Shown piece by piece: positions 37,777 to 46,872 of a stretch of DNA of 64,000 nucleotides (positions are counted from its first letter, which is position 1; the number at the start of each line of letters is the position of its first letter). The notes below the pieces were generated by a model that made no database searches, was not told the origin of the DNA, and worked only from the letters and a program-made list of their open reading frames with translations. Both the position numbers and the translations under genes were made by a program. This DNA is from an uncultured Sphingobacteriaceae bacterium (GTDB taxonomy: Bacteria; Bacteroidota; Bacteroidia; Sphingobacteriales; Sphingobacteriaceae), in the NCBI GenBank assembly GCA_946887045.1, contig CAMPKC010000008.1:39195-103194 (forward strand), given 5' to 3'.

Positions 37777-38226
37777 CTATTTTAGGTTCACTCGAATTTC
37801 CGCCGTTTGAATCTCTGAGCTTCCTTCAATCGGGTGCGGATTTACCCCCATAAGATAGATGTTATATAAGCGACCATCTAAATTTATGGTAACACTGTCA
37901 GCACTGGTCTCAGCGTGGGCTCCTCCAATGTGCAAAAGAGACTCAGCCTTTGCATTATTGATATTGGAAACTTCAATCCGGACTGTTGCTTCACCTGCAT
38001 CGGTGCAACTTACATGAGTAGGACAGCGATTGTCGCTGATGTTTTTAACTTGGACAAGTATCTTAGCTTCGTCATTTTTCAACATTACTTGCTCATTTAA
38101 AGTCGATTTAAATGATACATTAAAACTGTTCTCTTTGTCTATACGGACAGACTCTTTTTCACAGGATATAATAACAGACAAACCCATGCAGCCCAATACT
38201 GCAGGCAAAAAAACTTTTGATTTCAT
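37777..38226 (-). CDS. Putative lipoprotein with Cys-pair motif
   Basis: 149 residues with a lipoprotein signal (VIISCEKES, Cys22). The mature domain has beta character and a CPTHVSCTDAGEATVRIEV motif, which resembles the CP-x3-C-x2-AGEA pattern found in small secreted Bacteroidota proteins. The two cysteines may form a disulfide. No function can be assigned. It lies downstream of the sigma/anti-sigma pair on the same strand with a 29 bp gap, so it could belong to that operon. Confidence 0.75.
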   Translation of the reverse strand: MKSKVFLPAVLGCMGLSVIISCEKESVRIDKENSFNVSFKSTLNEQVMLKNDEAKILVQVKNISDNRCPTHVSCTDAGEATVRIEVSNINNAKAESLLHIGGAHAETSADSVTINLDGRLYNIYLMGVNPHPIEGSSEIQTAEIRVNLK

Positions 38227-38255
38227 AACAAATAGGTGATGAGGTAGATTTTGTA

Positions 38256-39620
38256 TTATTTAAGTCGATTAAAATTAAGTTTCAAATTTATTCCGGCTGC
38301 TCCAAACCTTAAATCGTACGCGCCAAGTCCCGATAAAGGGTATTTAATAAAAGGCTCAAATATAAGCTTAGTTTGATTATTCAAACGATGATCCAGACCC
38401 AAAGAAAAATTTAATACCCTGGCGAAATCAAAGCTTTGAAAATTGCTTGTACTTTGCTGGGTAGGAGAAGTGGTCGAGCTGTTAGAGTTCGTTTGATAAT
38501 CAAATTCGTAAGTATACGATTCATTTATAAAAAAGTTTGAGCTAAATCCCGTGCTCAGATAAACCGTGTTTTTTTTCTCAAGTATTGTGTATTTCAAATT
38601 TACAGGAACGTCAAAGCCTACTAACTTGGCATCATACGAATTAATTGAGTAACTTAAAGTACTGGACGGGCCGAAGCTTTGTTTAGTGCTGAAAGCCGTG
38701 GAGTTTTGTACTGTCGCGAAATCTAAAGCAGCATCCCTGGGTATTAGCTGATTATACTTTAATGTGTTTTGACCAAGGGAAACTCCTGTTGATATTTTTA
38801 TTCTTTTAGAAATTTTAATGTCCGATGTCAATCCAACTCCTGTGTTGATATTAGTTTCACTCCCCTCGGCGTAATTAAAATAAGTTCCTGCGAAAATCCC
38901 GATAGTTAATTTTTTAATTGCTTTGGATCTTTTTTTAGTTTTATTTGCCTGAACTAAATCTGATAATTCATCTCCTGAGATTACTTCTGAGGGATAGATC
39001 TCATTAGCATTCATATTTTTCTCGGTGCTGGCAATAACTGTTGATACCTTTTGTTGCGATGAGTCGGAGCTAAAGGCTATGTCTTCAGCTCCTTCAGTTG
39101 GTTTTGTCTGATCCGAAGTTAAAGCCATAAGGGTTAACTCATATTCTGAATCTTCCTGAGCAGGAGGGACAACATTGGCAATCGTCCTCAGTTTGCGAGC
39201 CGGCAAGGACCTTTTACGCTCGATAGTCAGCTGGCCTCGATGATTTTTTGCATTGTATGATACAGCTTTCGATCTGAACGCATTTTCCTGACTATCAGGG
39301 ATGTTTTCAATAGGCTTTTCGGGAGAAATCGAGATGTTTAAAACCGATCCTGTATCGTTCAGCTTTTTAATAGGTGATTGGTGAGATGTTTTAGCCGTTT
39401 CAGATAAATTTTCTATACGCTGATTCGAGAAAAACCATATCCCGCAAAGCAGGAGTACGGCGGCGGCGGAGCTGAACCACCACACAGCCTTTGGTTTGGA
39501 TTCTTTTTCGGGGAAACGTTTCCGCAGTTCTGTCCAGCTTTCGTTGGCAGAATCACCCTCGAAGTCGTCGAAGAGCTCGTTTATTTTACTGACGAGTTTC
39601 TTATCAAACTGATCGTTCAT
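38256..39620 (-). CDS. Anti-sigma-like protein with inner-membrane helix and outer-membrane beta-barrel domain
   Basis: 454 residues. Residues 1-45 are an acidic helical cytoplasmic part, 46-64 a membrane helix (WFSSAAAVLLLCGIWFF), 65-235 a long low-complexity periplasmic linker, and 238-454 an outer-membrane beta-barrel domain with many alternating strands. Such a chain would span both membranes. The architecture matches the dual membrane-spanning anti-sigma factors (Dma type) described in Bacteroides thetaiotaomicron. It overlaps the upstream ECF sigma gene by 17 bp, implying translational coupling. The role as anti-sigma factor is inferred from architecture and context. Confidence 0.8.
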   Translation of the reverse strand: MNDQFDKKLVSKINELFDDFEGDSANESWTELRKRFPEKESKPKAVWWFSSAAAVLLLCGIWFFSNQRIENLSETAKTSHQSPIKKLNDTGSVLNISISPEKPIENIPDSQENAFRSKAVSYNAKNHRGQLTIERKRSLPARKLRTIANVVPPAQEDSEYELTLMALTSDQTKPTEGAEDIAFSSDSSQQKVSTVIASTEKNMNANEIYPSEVISGDELSDLVQANKTKKRSKAIKKLTIGIFAGTYFNYAEGSETNINTGVGLTSDIKISKRIKISTGVSLGQNTLKYNQLIPRDAALDFATVQNSTAFSTKQSFGPSSTLSYSINSYDAKLVGFDVPVNLKYTILEKKNTVYLSTGFSSNFFINESYTYEFDYQTNSNSSTTSPTQQSTSNFQSFDFARVLNFSLGLDHRLNNQTKLIFEPFIKYPLSGLGAYDLRFGAAGINLKLNFNRLK

Positions 39621-40170
39621 AATCTGTTTCCTGTTGCTTTGTTAGCTGTTTTCTGAGTTTCTCTTTCGCCCGGCTCAAATACACCCTGGAAGAGCTTACC
39701 GGAATGTTTAGCATGTTCCCAATCTCGTCGTGATTGTATCCGTCAATCTCATAAAGGTTAAAAACCATCCGATGAGTTTCCGGGAGTTCATCAAGCAGTT
39801 TTAAAATATCCTTTGCAGATAGCTGATCGATAACTTCAGCAGATTTGCTCACATAAATGGCGTCCTCAATATCTAACTGGTCTGCATGTTTTAAATTTTT
39901 TCTTCGGCAATCTATCGCGGTGTTAACAACGATCCGTCTTAGCCATGCCTTAAGAGGCTGGGTTTCTTTAAAGAACTGAATTCCTTTGAAAACCTTTATA
40001 AACGAATCGTTGACCACTTCCATAGCATCGTCTCTATTTGAAAGATATCGCATAGCAACCCCCATAGCAAACCCATAAAAATGCTTATAAAGCATTTCCT
40101 GATGCTTGAGGTCCCCTGATTTGCATTTTTTAACTAAATCAAGTTCAGATATGCCGATTGGTTTTTGCAT
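39604..40170 (-). CDS. ECF RNA polymerase sigma factor
   Basis: 188 residues. Region 2 spans about 25-95 (YKHFYGFAMGVAMRYLSNRD, then DDAMEVVNDSFIKVFKGI), and region 4 about 125-180 (LLDELPETHRMVFNLYEIDG, then YNHDEIGNMLNIPVSSSRVY). It lacks an N-terminal domain, as ECF factors do. The overlapping downstream gene encodes the probable cognate anti-sigma factor, and a small lipoprotein gene follows. The target promoters are unknown. Confidence 0.92.
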   Translation of the reverse strand: MQKPIGISELDLVKKCKSGDLKHQEMLYKHFYGFAMGVAMRYLSNRDDAMEVVNDSFIKVFKGIQFFKETQPLKAWLRRIVVNTAIDCRRKNLKHADQLDIEDAIYVSKSAEVIDQLSAKDILKLLDELPETHRMVFNLYEIDGYNHDEIGNMLNIPVSSSRVYLSRAKEKLRKQLTKQQETDYERSV

Positions 40171-40322
40171 TAAAATTTGCGATTCATCTAAAGGCCTGCT
40201 AAATTTCCAGCGTACAATCGGATATTCTCTTTCTTAAAACAGTACGGATCGTAAGCGGATAATGCTACAGTCAGCATTAATATTTTCAGCAGCTTCAGGA
40301 GGGCAAAAGTACAAAGAAAAAT

Positions 40323-41132
40323 TTATGACATGGTCTTTGCTTCATTCCAAAACACATCCATCTCTTCTAATGTCATATCTTTCAGACTTTTATTAAGGTT
40401 TGCCGCTTTACTTTCAAGATACTGAAATCGCTTAATGAATTTTTTATTGGTTTTTTCCAAAGCATCTTCAGGATTAATATCTATGAAGCGGGCATAATTT
40501 ATCAGAGAAAACAAGAGATCGCCAAATTCACTTTCAGCTTTATCCTTATCTATCATTGTATCATCGGCCGCGTTAAACTCGTCTCTAAACTCCTTCATTT
40601 CTTCTTCTACTTTTTCCCAAACCTGGCTTTTCTCTTCCCAGTCAAATCCTACACCTCTGGCTTTTTCCTGAATGCGGGAGGCCTTTATTAATGCCGGTAA
40701 CGATGAGGGCACCCCTTCAAGCACAGATTTATTACCTTCCTTTAGTTTAAGTTTTTCCCAGTTCCGTTTAACATCCTCTTCGTTAGATACGTCAACATCT
40801 CCGTAAATATGCGGGTGGCGATGAATAAGCTTTTCGCAAATGCTATTTAGCACATCTATAATATTAAAGTCGCCTGTTTCAGAACCAATCCGGGCATAAA
40901 AAACGAGGTGAAGCATAATATCGCCGAGTTCTTTTTTTATCTCCTGTTTATCGCCTTCAAGGATAGCGTCAGATAACTCATACGTTTCTTCGATTGTCAG
41001 GTGTCTTAATGTTTCCAGCGTCTGTTTTTTATCCCACGGACATTGTTCGCGTAAAGTGTCCATAATAGCGAGCAGGCGTTCAAAGGCAGCAGGTGCTGTA
41101 TGTGCGGCTTGAGGTGGAATAATAGCTGGCAT
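40323..41132 (-). CDS. mazG: Nucleoside triphosphate pyrophosphohydrolase MazG
   Basis: Hydrolyses (d)NTPs to NMPs and pyrophosphate, a house-cleaning role. The 269 residues contain two MazG domains: EETYELSDAILEG with KKELGDIMLHLVFYARI, and a second with ESEFGDLLFSLINYARF. CPWDKKQTLETLRHLTIEE is the family N-terminal signature. It is 18 bp downstream of a cytochrome c gene on the same strand. Confidence 0.95.
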   Translation of the reverse strand: MPAIIPPQAAHTAPAAFERLLAIMDTLREQCPWDKKQTLETLRHLTIEETYELSDAILEGDKQEIKKELGDIMLHLVFYARIGSETGDFNIIDVLNSICEKLIHRHPHIYGDVDVSNEEDVKRNWEKLKLKEGNKSVLEGVPSSLPALIKASRIQEKARGVGFDWEEKSQVWEKVEEEMKEFRDEFNAADDTMIDKDKAESEFGDLLFSLINYARFIDINPEDALEKTNKKFIKRFQYLESKAANLNKSLKDMTLEEMDVFWNEAKTMS

Positions 41133-41150
41133 ACAATGTGTTTAAAATAT

Positions 41151-41552
41151 TTAGTTTTCAGGATGATGTTTCCCTCTATGACAGGTAATGCAGCTTACTT
41201 CCATAACGGCCTGGTTGTATTGACTTTTCTTTTCACCGAAGTTTTTAATATTCAGTTTATTAGTCATTTTCATCATTGATCTGGTTACGTTTTTCTCTTC
41301 TTTAGCATCGCTTGCAAAGTCCATTTTCTGAGTTTGTTCGTTTCGTACGTGACAAAAATTACACTTAACGCCCAATGCCGCATTATAATGCTTCATTACC
41401 TTTTCAATTTCATCATGACTGATGTTTTTAGGAAGTACCTTAAGATTTTTATATTCGTGTTTTTCTTCTTCCTTTTTTTGTGGCATCGTCGATGATGTTC
41501 CGATAATAATTAAAGAAAGTAAGGCAAGAATAATAAGCGTGCGTATTTTCAT
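41151..41552 (-). CDS. Small secreted dihaem c-type cytochrome (photosynthetic-reaction-centre cytochrome family)
   Basis: 133 residues with a signal peptide or anchor (1-20). There are two haem-attachment motifs: CNFCH at 64-68 and CITCH at 121-125. The segment NLKVLPKNISHDEI, followed by LGVKCNFCH, resembles the reaction-centre cytochrome c subunit family, which has four haems in phototrophs. No photosynthesis gene is present. It is probably a periplasmic electron carrier. It sits between mnmD and mazG on the same strand. Confidence 0.85.
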   Translation of the reverse strand: MKIRTLIILALLSLIIIGTSSTMPQKKEEEKHEYKNLKVLPKNISHDEIEKVMKHYNAALGVKCNFCHVRNEQTQKMDFASDAKEEKNVTRSMMKMTNKLNIKNFGEKKSQYNQAVMEVSCITCHRGKHHPEN

Positions 41553-41599
41553 TGTGTGTGAGTTTAGGTTTCTAAAATAAAGATTTTAATAAAGGAAAA

Positions 41600-42274
41600 C
41601 TATTTTTTTATAGCTCGTAACATTTCTCTCTTTCCAGGTGCTCCCGGAGCTTTTTCAATATCGAAACCCAACGATTTCATTGATCGTTTTAAATTTCCGG
41701 TGATTGCGTAGGTCACAAACACTCCCCCGGGGGTTAAATATTTACAGCAGTGTTCAAGGGCTTGGGTTGTCCACATCTCCGGCTGATGAATAGCTGCGAA
41801 AGCATCAAAGTAAAGCACATCAAACTGTTTTCTGCTTTTAAACTCCTCAAGTTTACAATTTACGACCCGTAATCTGCAGTACTCATTAATCATCATTTCA
41901 GCTTTTAAGCTCTCCTGATAGTTTTGAAGGAAGCTGTTATATAACCTTTCGGATACATAATCTCCATACTCGGTCGAGCCAATCATTTCCAAAGACAAGG
42001 GAAAGGCTTCGATTCCGGTATAATTTAATGCGGCTTTTTTATCAAAACAATACTCTGCGCTCAATAAGAAATTTAAACCCGTTCCAAAGCCAACTTCAAG
42101 CACTGAAACTTCTGTTTGATTTTTGTTCTCAAGGAAAAAATGCAGCCCGGATTTAACAAAAACGTGTTTGCTTTCTTGAAGAGCACCGTGTTTAGAATGA
42201 TAGTTTTCTCCGACAGATGGATTAAATATGGTTTTTGAGCCGTCTGCAGTAACCACAAAATGCAAGTTTGCCAT
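41600..42274 (-). CDS. mnmD: tRNA (5-methylaminomethyl-2-thiouridine)(34)-methyltransferase MnmD
   Basis: 224 residues, a Rossmann-fold SAM methyltransferase with VLEVGFGTGLNFLLSAEYC, and FDVLYFDAFAAIHQPEMWT holding the catalytic and SAM-contact residues. In Escherichia coli this activity is one half of MnmC, and here the FAD oxidase half is absent. It completes wobble-uridine modification in tRNAs for Lys, Glu and Gln. A TAACTTTG box lies about 20 nt upstream of the start. Confidence 0.92.
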   Translation of the reverse strand: MANLHFVVTADGSKTIFNPSVGENYHSKHGALQESKHVFVKSGLHFFLENKNQTEVSVLEVGFGTGLNFLLSAEYCFDKKAALNYTGIEAFPLSLEMIGSTEYGDYVSERLYNSFLQNYQESLKAEMMINEYCRLRVVNCKLEEFKSRKQFDVLYFDAFAAIHQPEMWTTQALEHCCKYLTPGGVFVTYAITGNLKRSMKSLGFDIEKAPGAPGKREMLRAIKK

Positions 42275-42345
42275 TGCTTATTTTAATCTTCAAAGTTAAA
42301 TTAAGTTTCTGAATGATGATCTTATTTCAAAATCAATAATTCATG

Positions 42346-42353
42346 TATTTTTG
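42346..42353 (+). promoter_or_regulatory. Candidate -7 box of pyrD (TATTTTTG)
   Basis: Exact TAnnTTTG match, 4 nt before the pyrD ATG at 42358. It rules against the longer frame that starts upstream of the box. Confidence 0.5.
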
Positions 42354-42357
42354 CAGC

Positions 42358-43383
42358 ATGTATCAATTGCTAAAGCCTTTTTTATTTCAGTTCGAACCTG
42401 AAAAGATTCATTATTTCGTTACCGGAACATTAAAAACCCTAAACCGTATTTGGGGAGCAGCCTCTTTACAAAAAAAAATGTTTCAGGTAAATGACCCTCG
42501 TTTAGAGCGTGAAGTTTTCGGATTGAAATTCAAAAATCCCGTAGGGTTAGCCGCCGGGTTTGATAAAAATGCATCCTCGATCAGCGAGCTGGCTAATTTT
42601 GGGTTTGGGTTTATTGAAATTGGTACAGTTACTCCTCTTCCTCAACCTGGAAATGATAAGCCAAGAATGTTCCGTCTTCCAGCCGATGCAGGTTTAATAA
42701 ATAGGATGGGGTTCAACAATGAAGGGGTGGGAGTGGCTGCGCTTCGGCTAAAGCATTTAAAGCGTGACGGCTTAATTATTGGAGGCAACATCGGTAAAAA
42801 TAAGCTCACTCCAAATGAGGACGCGGTAAGCGACTATATTAAATGCTTTGATGCGTTGTTTGATGTTGTAGATTATTTTGTGGTAAACGTGAGTTCTCCT
42901 AATACTCCGGGTTTGCGGGCACTGCAAGAAAAGGAGCCATTGAAAAATATATTAAATACTCTTCAGCAAAGAAATTTGAAAAATAGCGTGTCGAAACCGA
43001 TCCTTTTGAAAATTGCTCCTGATTTAACCGATGCACAGCTGGACGATATTGTGGAAATTGTGCAAGAAACTAAAATTACAGGTGTGATAGCAACAAATAC
43101 CACGATCAGCAGGGATGGGTTAGTTTCGGCTGAACCGGTAAAATCTGAAACAGGTGGATTAAGCGGAAAACCACTTACTAAACGGTCAACCGAAGTAATT
43201 CGTTATTTATCGGAAAAATCAGGTAAAGCTTTTCCGATAATTGGTGTTGGAGGAATCCATTCAGCTGAAGACGCAATCGAAAAGTTAGATGCCGGTGCTT
43301 CCTTGATTCAGATTTATACAGGATTTATCTATGAAGGCCCAGGATTAATTAAGAAAATTAATAAGAGGATTTTATTAGGATAA
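42358..43383 (+). CDS. pyrD: Dihydroorotate dehydrogenase (quinone), class 2
   Basis: An FMN enzyme of the inner membrane that oxidises dihydroorotate to orotate and passes electrons to quinone. The 341 residues have the N-terminal helical membrane-association segment ([20 protein letters not shown]), [36 protein letters not shown] with the catalytic Ser, and [11 protein letters not shown]. It is transcribed alone. pyrRB are 36 kb away in this window. Confidence 0.96.
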   Translation: MYQLLKPFLFQFEPEKIHYFVTGTLKTLNRIWGAASLQKKMFQVNDPRLEREVFGLKFKNPVGLAAGFDKNASSISELANFGFGFIEIGTVTPLPQPGNDKPRMFRLPADAGLINRMGFNNEGVGVAALRLKHLKRDGLIIGGNIGKNKLTPNEDAVSDYIKCFDALFDVVDYFVVNVSSPNTPGLRALQEKEPLKNILNTLQQRNLKNSVSKPILLKIAPDLTDAQLDDIVEIVQETKITGVIATNTTISRDGLVSAEPVKSETGGLSGKPLTKRSTEVIRYLSEKSGKAFPIIGVGGIHSAEDAIEKLDAGASLIQIYTGFIYEGPGLIKKINKRILLG

Positions 43384-43410
43384 AATCGCACTAATTGAAG
43401 AATCCAAAAT

Positions 43411-43461
43411 TTTCAGCATAAAAAAACCCGAAGCCATGCTTCGGGTTTTTTTATGCTGAAA
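43411..43461. terminator. Strong bidirectional terminator with a perfect 24-bp stem
   Basis: The arms at 43411-43434 and 43438-43461 are perfectly complementary with a 3-nt loop (cat). The GC core CCCGAAGC is flanked by A7/T7. It ends both pyrD and the convergent tRNA-Cys/small-ORF unit. Confidence 0.9.
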
Positions 43462-43470
43462 CAAGCAAAA

Positions 43471-43650
43471 CTATTTTGCCTGCGCTACAATTTGAGCTAA
43501 AACTGCGTTGTTTTTCGAAAGCTGGCTGTTAGCAGATTCTTTAGAACGGCTACCTGTTTCCAGATTGCGACCTAATTTAAGAAACTGAACTTCCATGCGT
43601 GAAACCGTTTTATTCCTTCTGTCTTTTCTTTTTAAACGTGTAACTGCCAT
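43471..43650 (-). CDS. Small basic conserved-looking protein (59 aa)
   Basis: Reads MAVTRLKRKDRRNKTVSRME at the N-terminus and ends NNAVLAQIVAQAK. The first 20 residues are strongly basic and the rest is a probable helix. It starts 27 bp downstream of tRNA-Cys on the same strand, after a purine-rich AAGGAAAAAA leader, and ends 10 bp before a strong terminator. The neat placement between RNA gene and terminator and the codon pattern support a real gene. A nucleic-acid or ribosome-binding role is a guess from charge only. Confidence 0.65.
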   Translation of the reverse strand: MAVTRLKRKDRRNKTVSRMEVQFLKLGRNLETGSRSKESANSQLSKNNAVLAQIVAQAK

Positions 43651-43677
43651 TTTTAATTTTTTTTAATTTTTTCCTTG

Positions 43678-43748
43678 AGGTCGGAAGCGGATTCGAACCG
43701 CTGTAGAAGGTTTTGCAGACCTCTGCCTAGCCACTCGGCCATCCGACC
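43678..43748 (-). tRNA. tRNA-Cys (anticodon GCA)
   Basis: On the minus strand the acceptor arm GGTCGGA pairs with TCCGACC. The D arm contains GCCGAGTGGCTAGGC. The anticodon arm AGGT-CTGCAAA-ACCT exposes GCA, and the T arm is GCGG-TTCGAAT-CCGC. It is 71 nt with no encoded CCA. Confidence 0.95.
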
Positions 43749-43801
43749 TTTGTTAAGGGAGTGCAAAAATAGCAATTTATTGTTGCCGCCCAATATTATT
43801 T

Positions 43802-44545
43802 TTAGTTATTTCTTTTAATTTCTGAACAAATTATTGCGGCAGATATTGCAACATTCAAAGATTCAGCCCCTCCAAATTTAGGAATAGTAACCGCAGTGTT
43901 AATTAAAGCTTTAACTTTCTCTGAAATTCCATTTCCCTCATTTCCTAAAATAATATATCCTTCTTTGCCGAAATTTGTCTCGTACACAGAACGTCCATCC
44001 AGCAAGGTACCGAAAATTGTCATGTTAGCATTTGCAAAAAACTCGTTAAGGTCTGCATGGTAGACGCTTATCCGCGAAAGCGAACCCATGCTTGCCTGTA
44101 CAACTTTTGGATTATAAGCATCAACTGTATCTGTAGAGCAAATTATATCCGAAAATCCAAACCAGTCTGCTGTTCGGATTATTGTTCCTAAATTGCCCGG
44201 ATCCTGAATGCCATCCAATACTAATACGAACTTTCCTGTAAAACTTTCTTGCACAGTATTCGTTCTTTCAGGGATCTGTATTAAGGCCAAAGCATCATGG
44301 GGACTGGTAAGGGTGCTGATTTTTTTTAGTTCAGACTCAGATACTTCCTGAAGTTTTACTTTCTGTGATAAATTATACAACTTTGGAGTTGCTTCCGAAG
44401 TGTGAAAAATTGTATTTACAATATAGTTTGATTGTGTAAATTCAATGATCGACTTACTACCTTCGGCGATGAAAAGATTTTGTTCTTTTCGATGTTTTTT
44501 TTGGTGTAATGCATTTACAAAACTGATTTGAGATTTTGAAAGCAT
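43802..44545 (-). CDS. TrmH/SpoU-family RNA 2'-O-methyltransferase
   Basis: 247 residues from the ATG of MLSKSQISFVNALHQKKHR. An N-terminal substrate-binding domain (NLFIAEGSKSIIEF) precedes the SPOUT knot with LDGIQDPGNLGTIIRTADWF, IILGNEGNGIS and the terminal SLNVAISAAIICSEI. Members methylate the ribose of rRNA or tRNA, and the target nucleotide here cannot be inferred. It overlaps the divergent tamL start by about 10 bp if that gene uses its TTG. Confidence 0.92.
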   Translation of the reverse strand: MLSKSQISFVNALHQKKHRKEQNLFIAEGSKSIIEFTQSNYIVNTIFHTSEATPKLYNLSQKVKLQEVSESELKKISTLTSPHDALALIQIPERTNTVQESFTGKFVLVLDGIQDPGNLGTIIRTADWFGFSDIICSTDTVDAYNPKVVQASMGSLSRISVYHADLNEFFANANMTIFGTLLDGRSVYETNFGKEGYIILGNEGNGISEKVKALINTAVTIPKFGGAESLNVAISAAIICSEIKRNN

Positions 44546-46872
44546 ATTTTTTAGTTCGTCCTTTATCTGCTGCAAGTATACTGTTTTTGATGATTTTTTT
44601 AAGCGGCTGCTCTGCAACAAAATACCTTTCCGATGATCAGCAACTGGTAAGACGGGTGTCTATTAAAGGAATAGATAAACAATTTTCTGAGCAGGCTAAT
44701 TTATATATTCTGCGTAGTATCAGACCCAATTCGCGATTAAACCTGGCATTGTATAATTTTTTTAATACGAAAAACGGTAAGTACAGAACAGATCGTATTC
44801 GTGACATTGGTGAAGCTCCTAATATTTTGGATAGTTCTTCAGTCGAAATTTCCCGGCGAGAACTTGAAAAGTTTCTATTCGATAAAAGCTTTTTTAAAGC
44901 ACAGGTTAAGAGTGATGTTGTTGTTAAAAAGAAAAAAGCTTACATAACGTTCACCGCCGATCCCGGGCCTTCATTTACCATAAAAGACTTTTCGTATGTA
45001 ATTCCGGATTCGGCTGTTAAACAGCTGTATATAGAAAACCGGCCGTCGTTTACTCGTATCACCGAAGGAACACGGTACGACGGCGACTCTCTAAGGAATG
45101 AAAGTAAACAAATTTTCAATTTGCTTCAGCGAAATGGATATTATGATTATAAAGAGCAGTATGTGAGATTTACGGTTGACACTAACCTATATTCAAGTGC
45201 CGCAAATATTAAGTTGTTTCTCGATAATCCTGTTGATGGCTCAGCACATAAGGTGTATTATCTAAATAATACGTCTATACTTATAAAGAATAGTAATGGA
45301 AAAACTGAAGGAATAACTCCTGATTCTGCAGTATTAGATTCCCAGTATTTTTTTAAAGACTATTCTCATAGGTTCAAGCCTGAACCAATTCTGAGGTATA
45401 CTTATTTGCGGAACGGTGAAAAATACGATATCGATAAAAAGAATTTAACCTACGATAGGTTATTCGATTTAAATGTTTTTAAAAGTATAAAAATCGATTT
45501 TGTAAAAACCAGTGATAGTACAAGTATTGATGCCTCTATCGAAGCGGTTCCAATGAAAAGGCTTAGTAACCGGATTGAAGGTGAGTATACTTTTAATTCG
45601 GGAAGAAATGGTTTTAACATCGGTAATACATATACCAACAGGAATGTTTTTGGCGGTGGTGAACAATTTGATTTTAGAATCAGATATGGCTTATTGTTCA
45701 ATTCTGCTATAAAAGGTAATCTGGCCGAAAGGATATTCAACCGCGATCTGCAGTTCGGTGTAAATCTTACCTTTCCCAGGCTTTTAGTTCCATTCAACAC
45801 AACCCGGTTGGGGAGAAACGGAGTGCCGCACACCACTATTTCAAGCAGTTTGCAAATATTTGATCAGGTTAGCGCATTTAAAAGTCGATTGTTTATAAAC
45901 TCGCTCACCTACGACTGGGTTGAGTCTCGTACTAAACTACATTCATTAACGCCCCTAAATATCGAATACCGAAAAGGGATTTTTGATGACGATTTTAGAA
46001 ATGAATTGGAGGCTTTGGGATACAATCTGTATTTGAGGACGAATGATAGGCAATATTTCAACCTCGGGGCTCTGTACACCTATACTTTAAATGCTTCGAA
46101 GCTAATTACCTATGATAACTTCATATATCTCAGAACATCTAATGACGTTGGAGGGAATACTCTAAGTTTATTGGATAAAGTAATGAAGACCGACAGTACG
46201 TTTTTAGGATTACGATATTTGCAATACGCTAAAACCGAAGTAGACATTAGGCTGTACAGAAGTTTGGGCGGCGAACGTCAGTTTATTGCAAGATTAAATC
46301 CTGGAATAGCTCATCCCTACGGTAATTCACGCGAACTTCCTTTCGAAAAAACCTTTTACGCGGGTGGATCTACAGGTAACCGAGCCTGGCAGGCCAGAAC
46401 CCTGGGCCCGGGAAATTACAACAGAGATACTCTGGCTACGAGTGAAGTGAGGCGTAACCTTATTAACCTTGATCAGTTTGGAGAATTGAAGATGGAAGCT
46501 AATCTTGAATACCGTTTCAAAATTTTAAATAGTTTTTTTGGTTCGAAATTGAAAGGTGCCGCTTTTACCGATGTCGGAAACGTTTGGAGGATAAGAAAGT
46601 CTGCTAACAACCCTGGTGGCGAATTTAAGTTCAATCAGTTTTTTAATCAAATTGCAATTGGTGCAGGAGCGGGTTTAAGATTCGACGTAGAGTATTTCGT
46701 CTTCAGATTTGACATAGGTGCTAAGATAAAAGATCCGCAGTTCAAGGGCTCGGATCAATGGGTTATTAAGAAATTTTTTGATAACGAGTTTAAAGCTGAA
46801 TACTCGCGAACTCATGATCCTGACGTCTATAGATTTTTACAATATAACTTCGGTATCGGTATGCCTTTTTAG
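44536..46872 (+). CDS. BamA/TamA-family outer-membrane lipoprotein (TamL-like)
   Basis: 778 residues of the Omp85 superfamily. A lipoprotein signal ends at LSGCSATKYL (Cys25). POTRA-like domains occupy about 40-330, and the C-terminal barrel about 350-778 ends in NFGIGMPF. The lipid-anchored form is characteristic of TamL of Bacteroidota, the TamA equivalent, which works with TamB in outer-membrane lipid or protein homeostasis. The only start that keeps the full signal peptide is TTG at 44536. No tamB follows; the next gene is convergent. Confidence 0.88.
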   Translation: MKAYFLVRPLSAASILFLMIFLSGCSATKYLSDDQQLVRRVSIKGIDKQFSEQANLYILRSIRPNSRLNLALYNFFNTKNGKYRTDRIRDIGEAPNILDSSSVEISRRELEKFLFDKSFFKAQVKSDVVVKKKKAYITFTADPGPSFTIKDFSYVIPDSAVKQLYIENRPSFTRITEGTRYDGDSLRNESKQIFNLLQRNGYYDYKEQYVRFTVDTNLYSSAANIKLFLDNPVDGSAHKVYYLNNTSILIKNSNGKTEGITPDSAVLDSQYFFKDYSHRFKPEPILRYTYLRNGEKYDIDKKNLTYDRLFDLNVFKSIKIDFVKTSDSTSIDASIEAVPMKRLSNRIEGEYTFNSGRNGFNIGNTYTNRNVFGGGEQFDFRIRYGLLFNSAIKGNLAERIFNRDLQFGVNLTFPRLLVPFNTTRLGRNGVPHTTISSSLQIFDQVSAFKSRLFINSLTYDWVESRTKLHSLTPLNIEYRKGIFDDDFRNELEALGYNLYLRTNDRQYFNLGALYTYTLNASKLITYDNFIYLRTSNDVGGNTLSLLDKVMKTDSTFLGLRYLQYAKTEVDIRLYRSLGGERQFIARLNPGIAHPYGNSRELPFEKTFYAGGSTGNRAWQARTLGPGNYNRDTLATSEVRRNLINLDQFGELKMEANLEYRFKILNSFFGSKLKGAAFTDVGNVWRIRKSANNPGGEFKFNQFFNQIAIGAGAGLRFDVEYFVFRFDIGAKIKDPQFKGSDQWVIKKFFDNEFKAEYSRTHDPDVYRFLQYNFGIGMPF

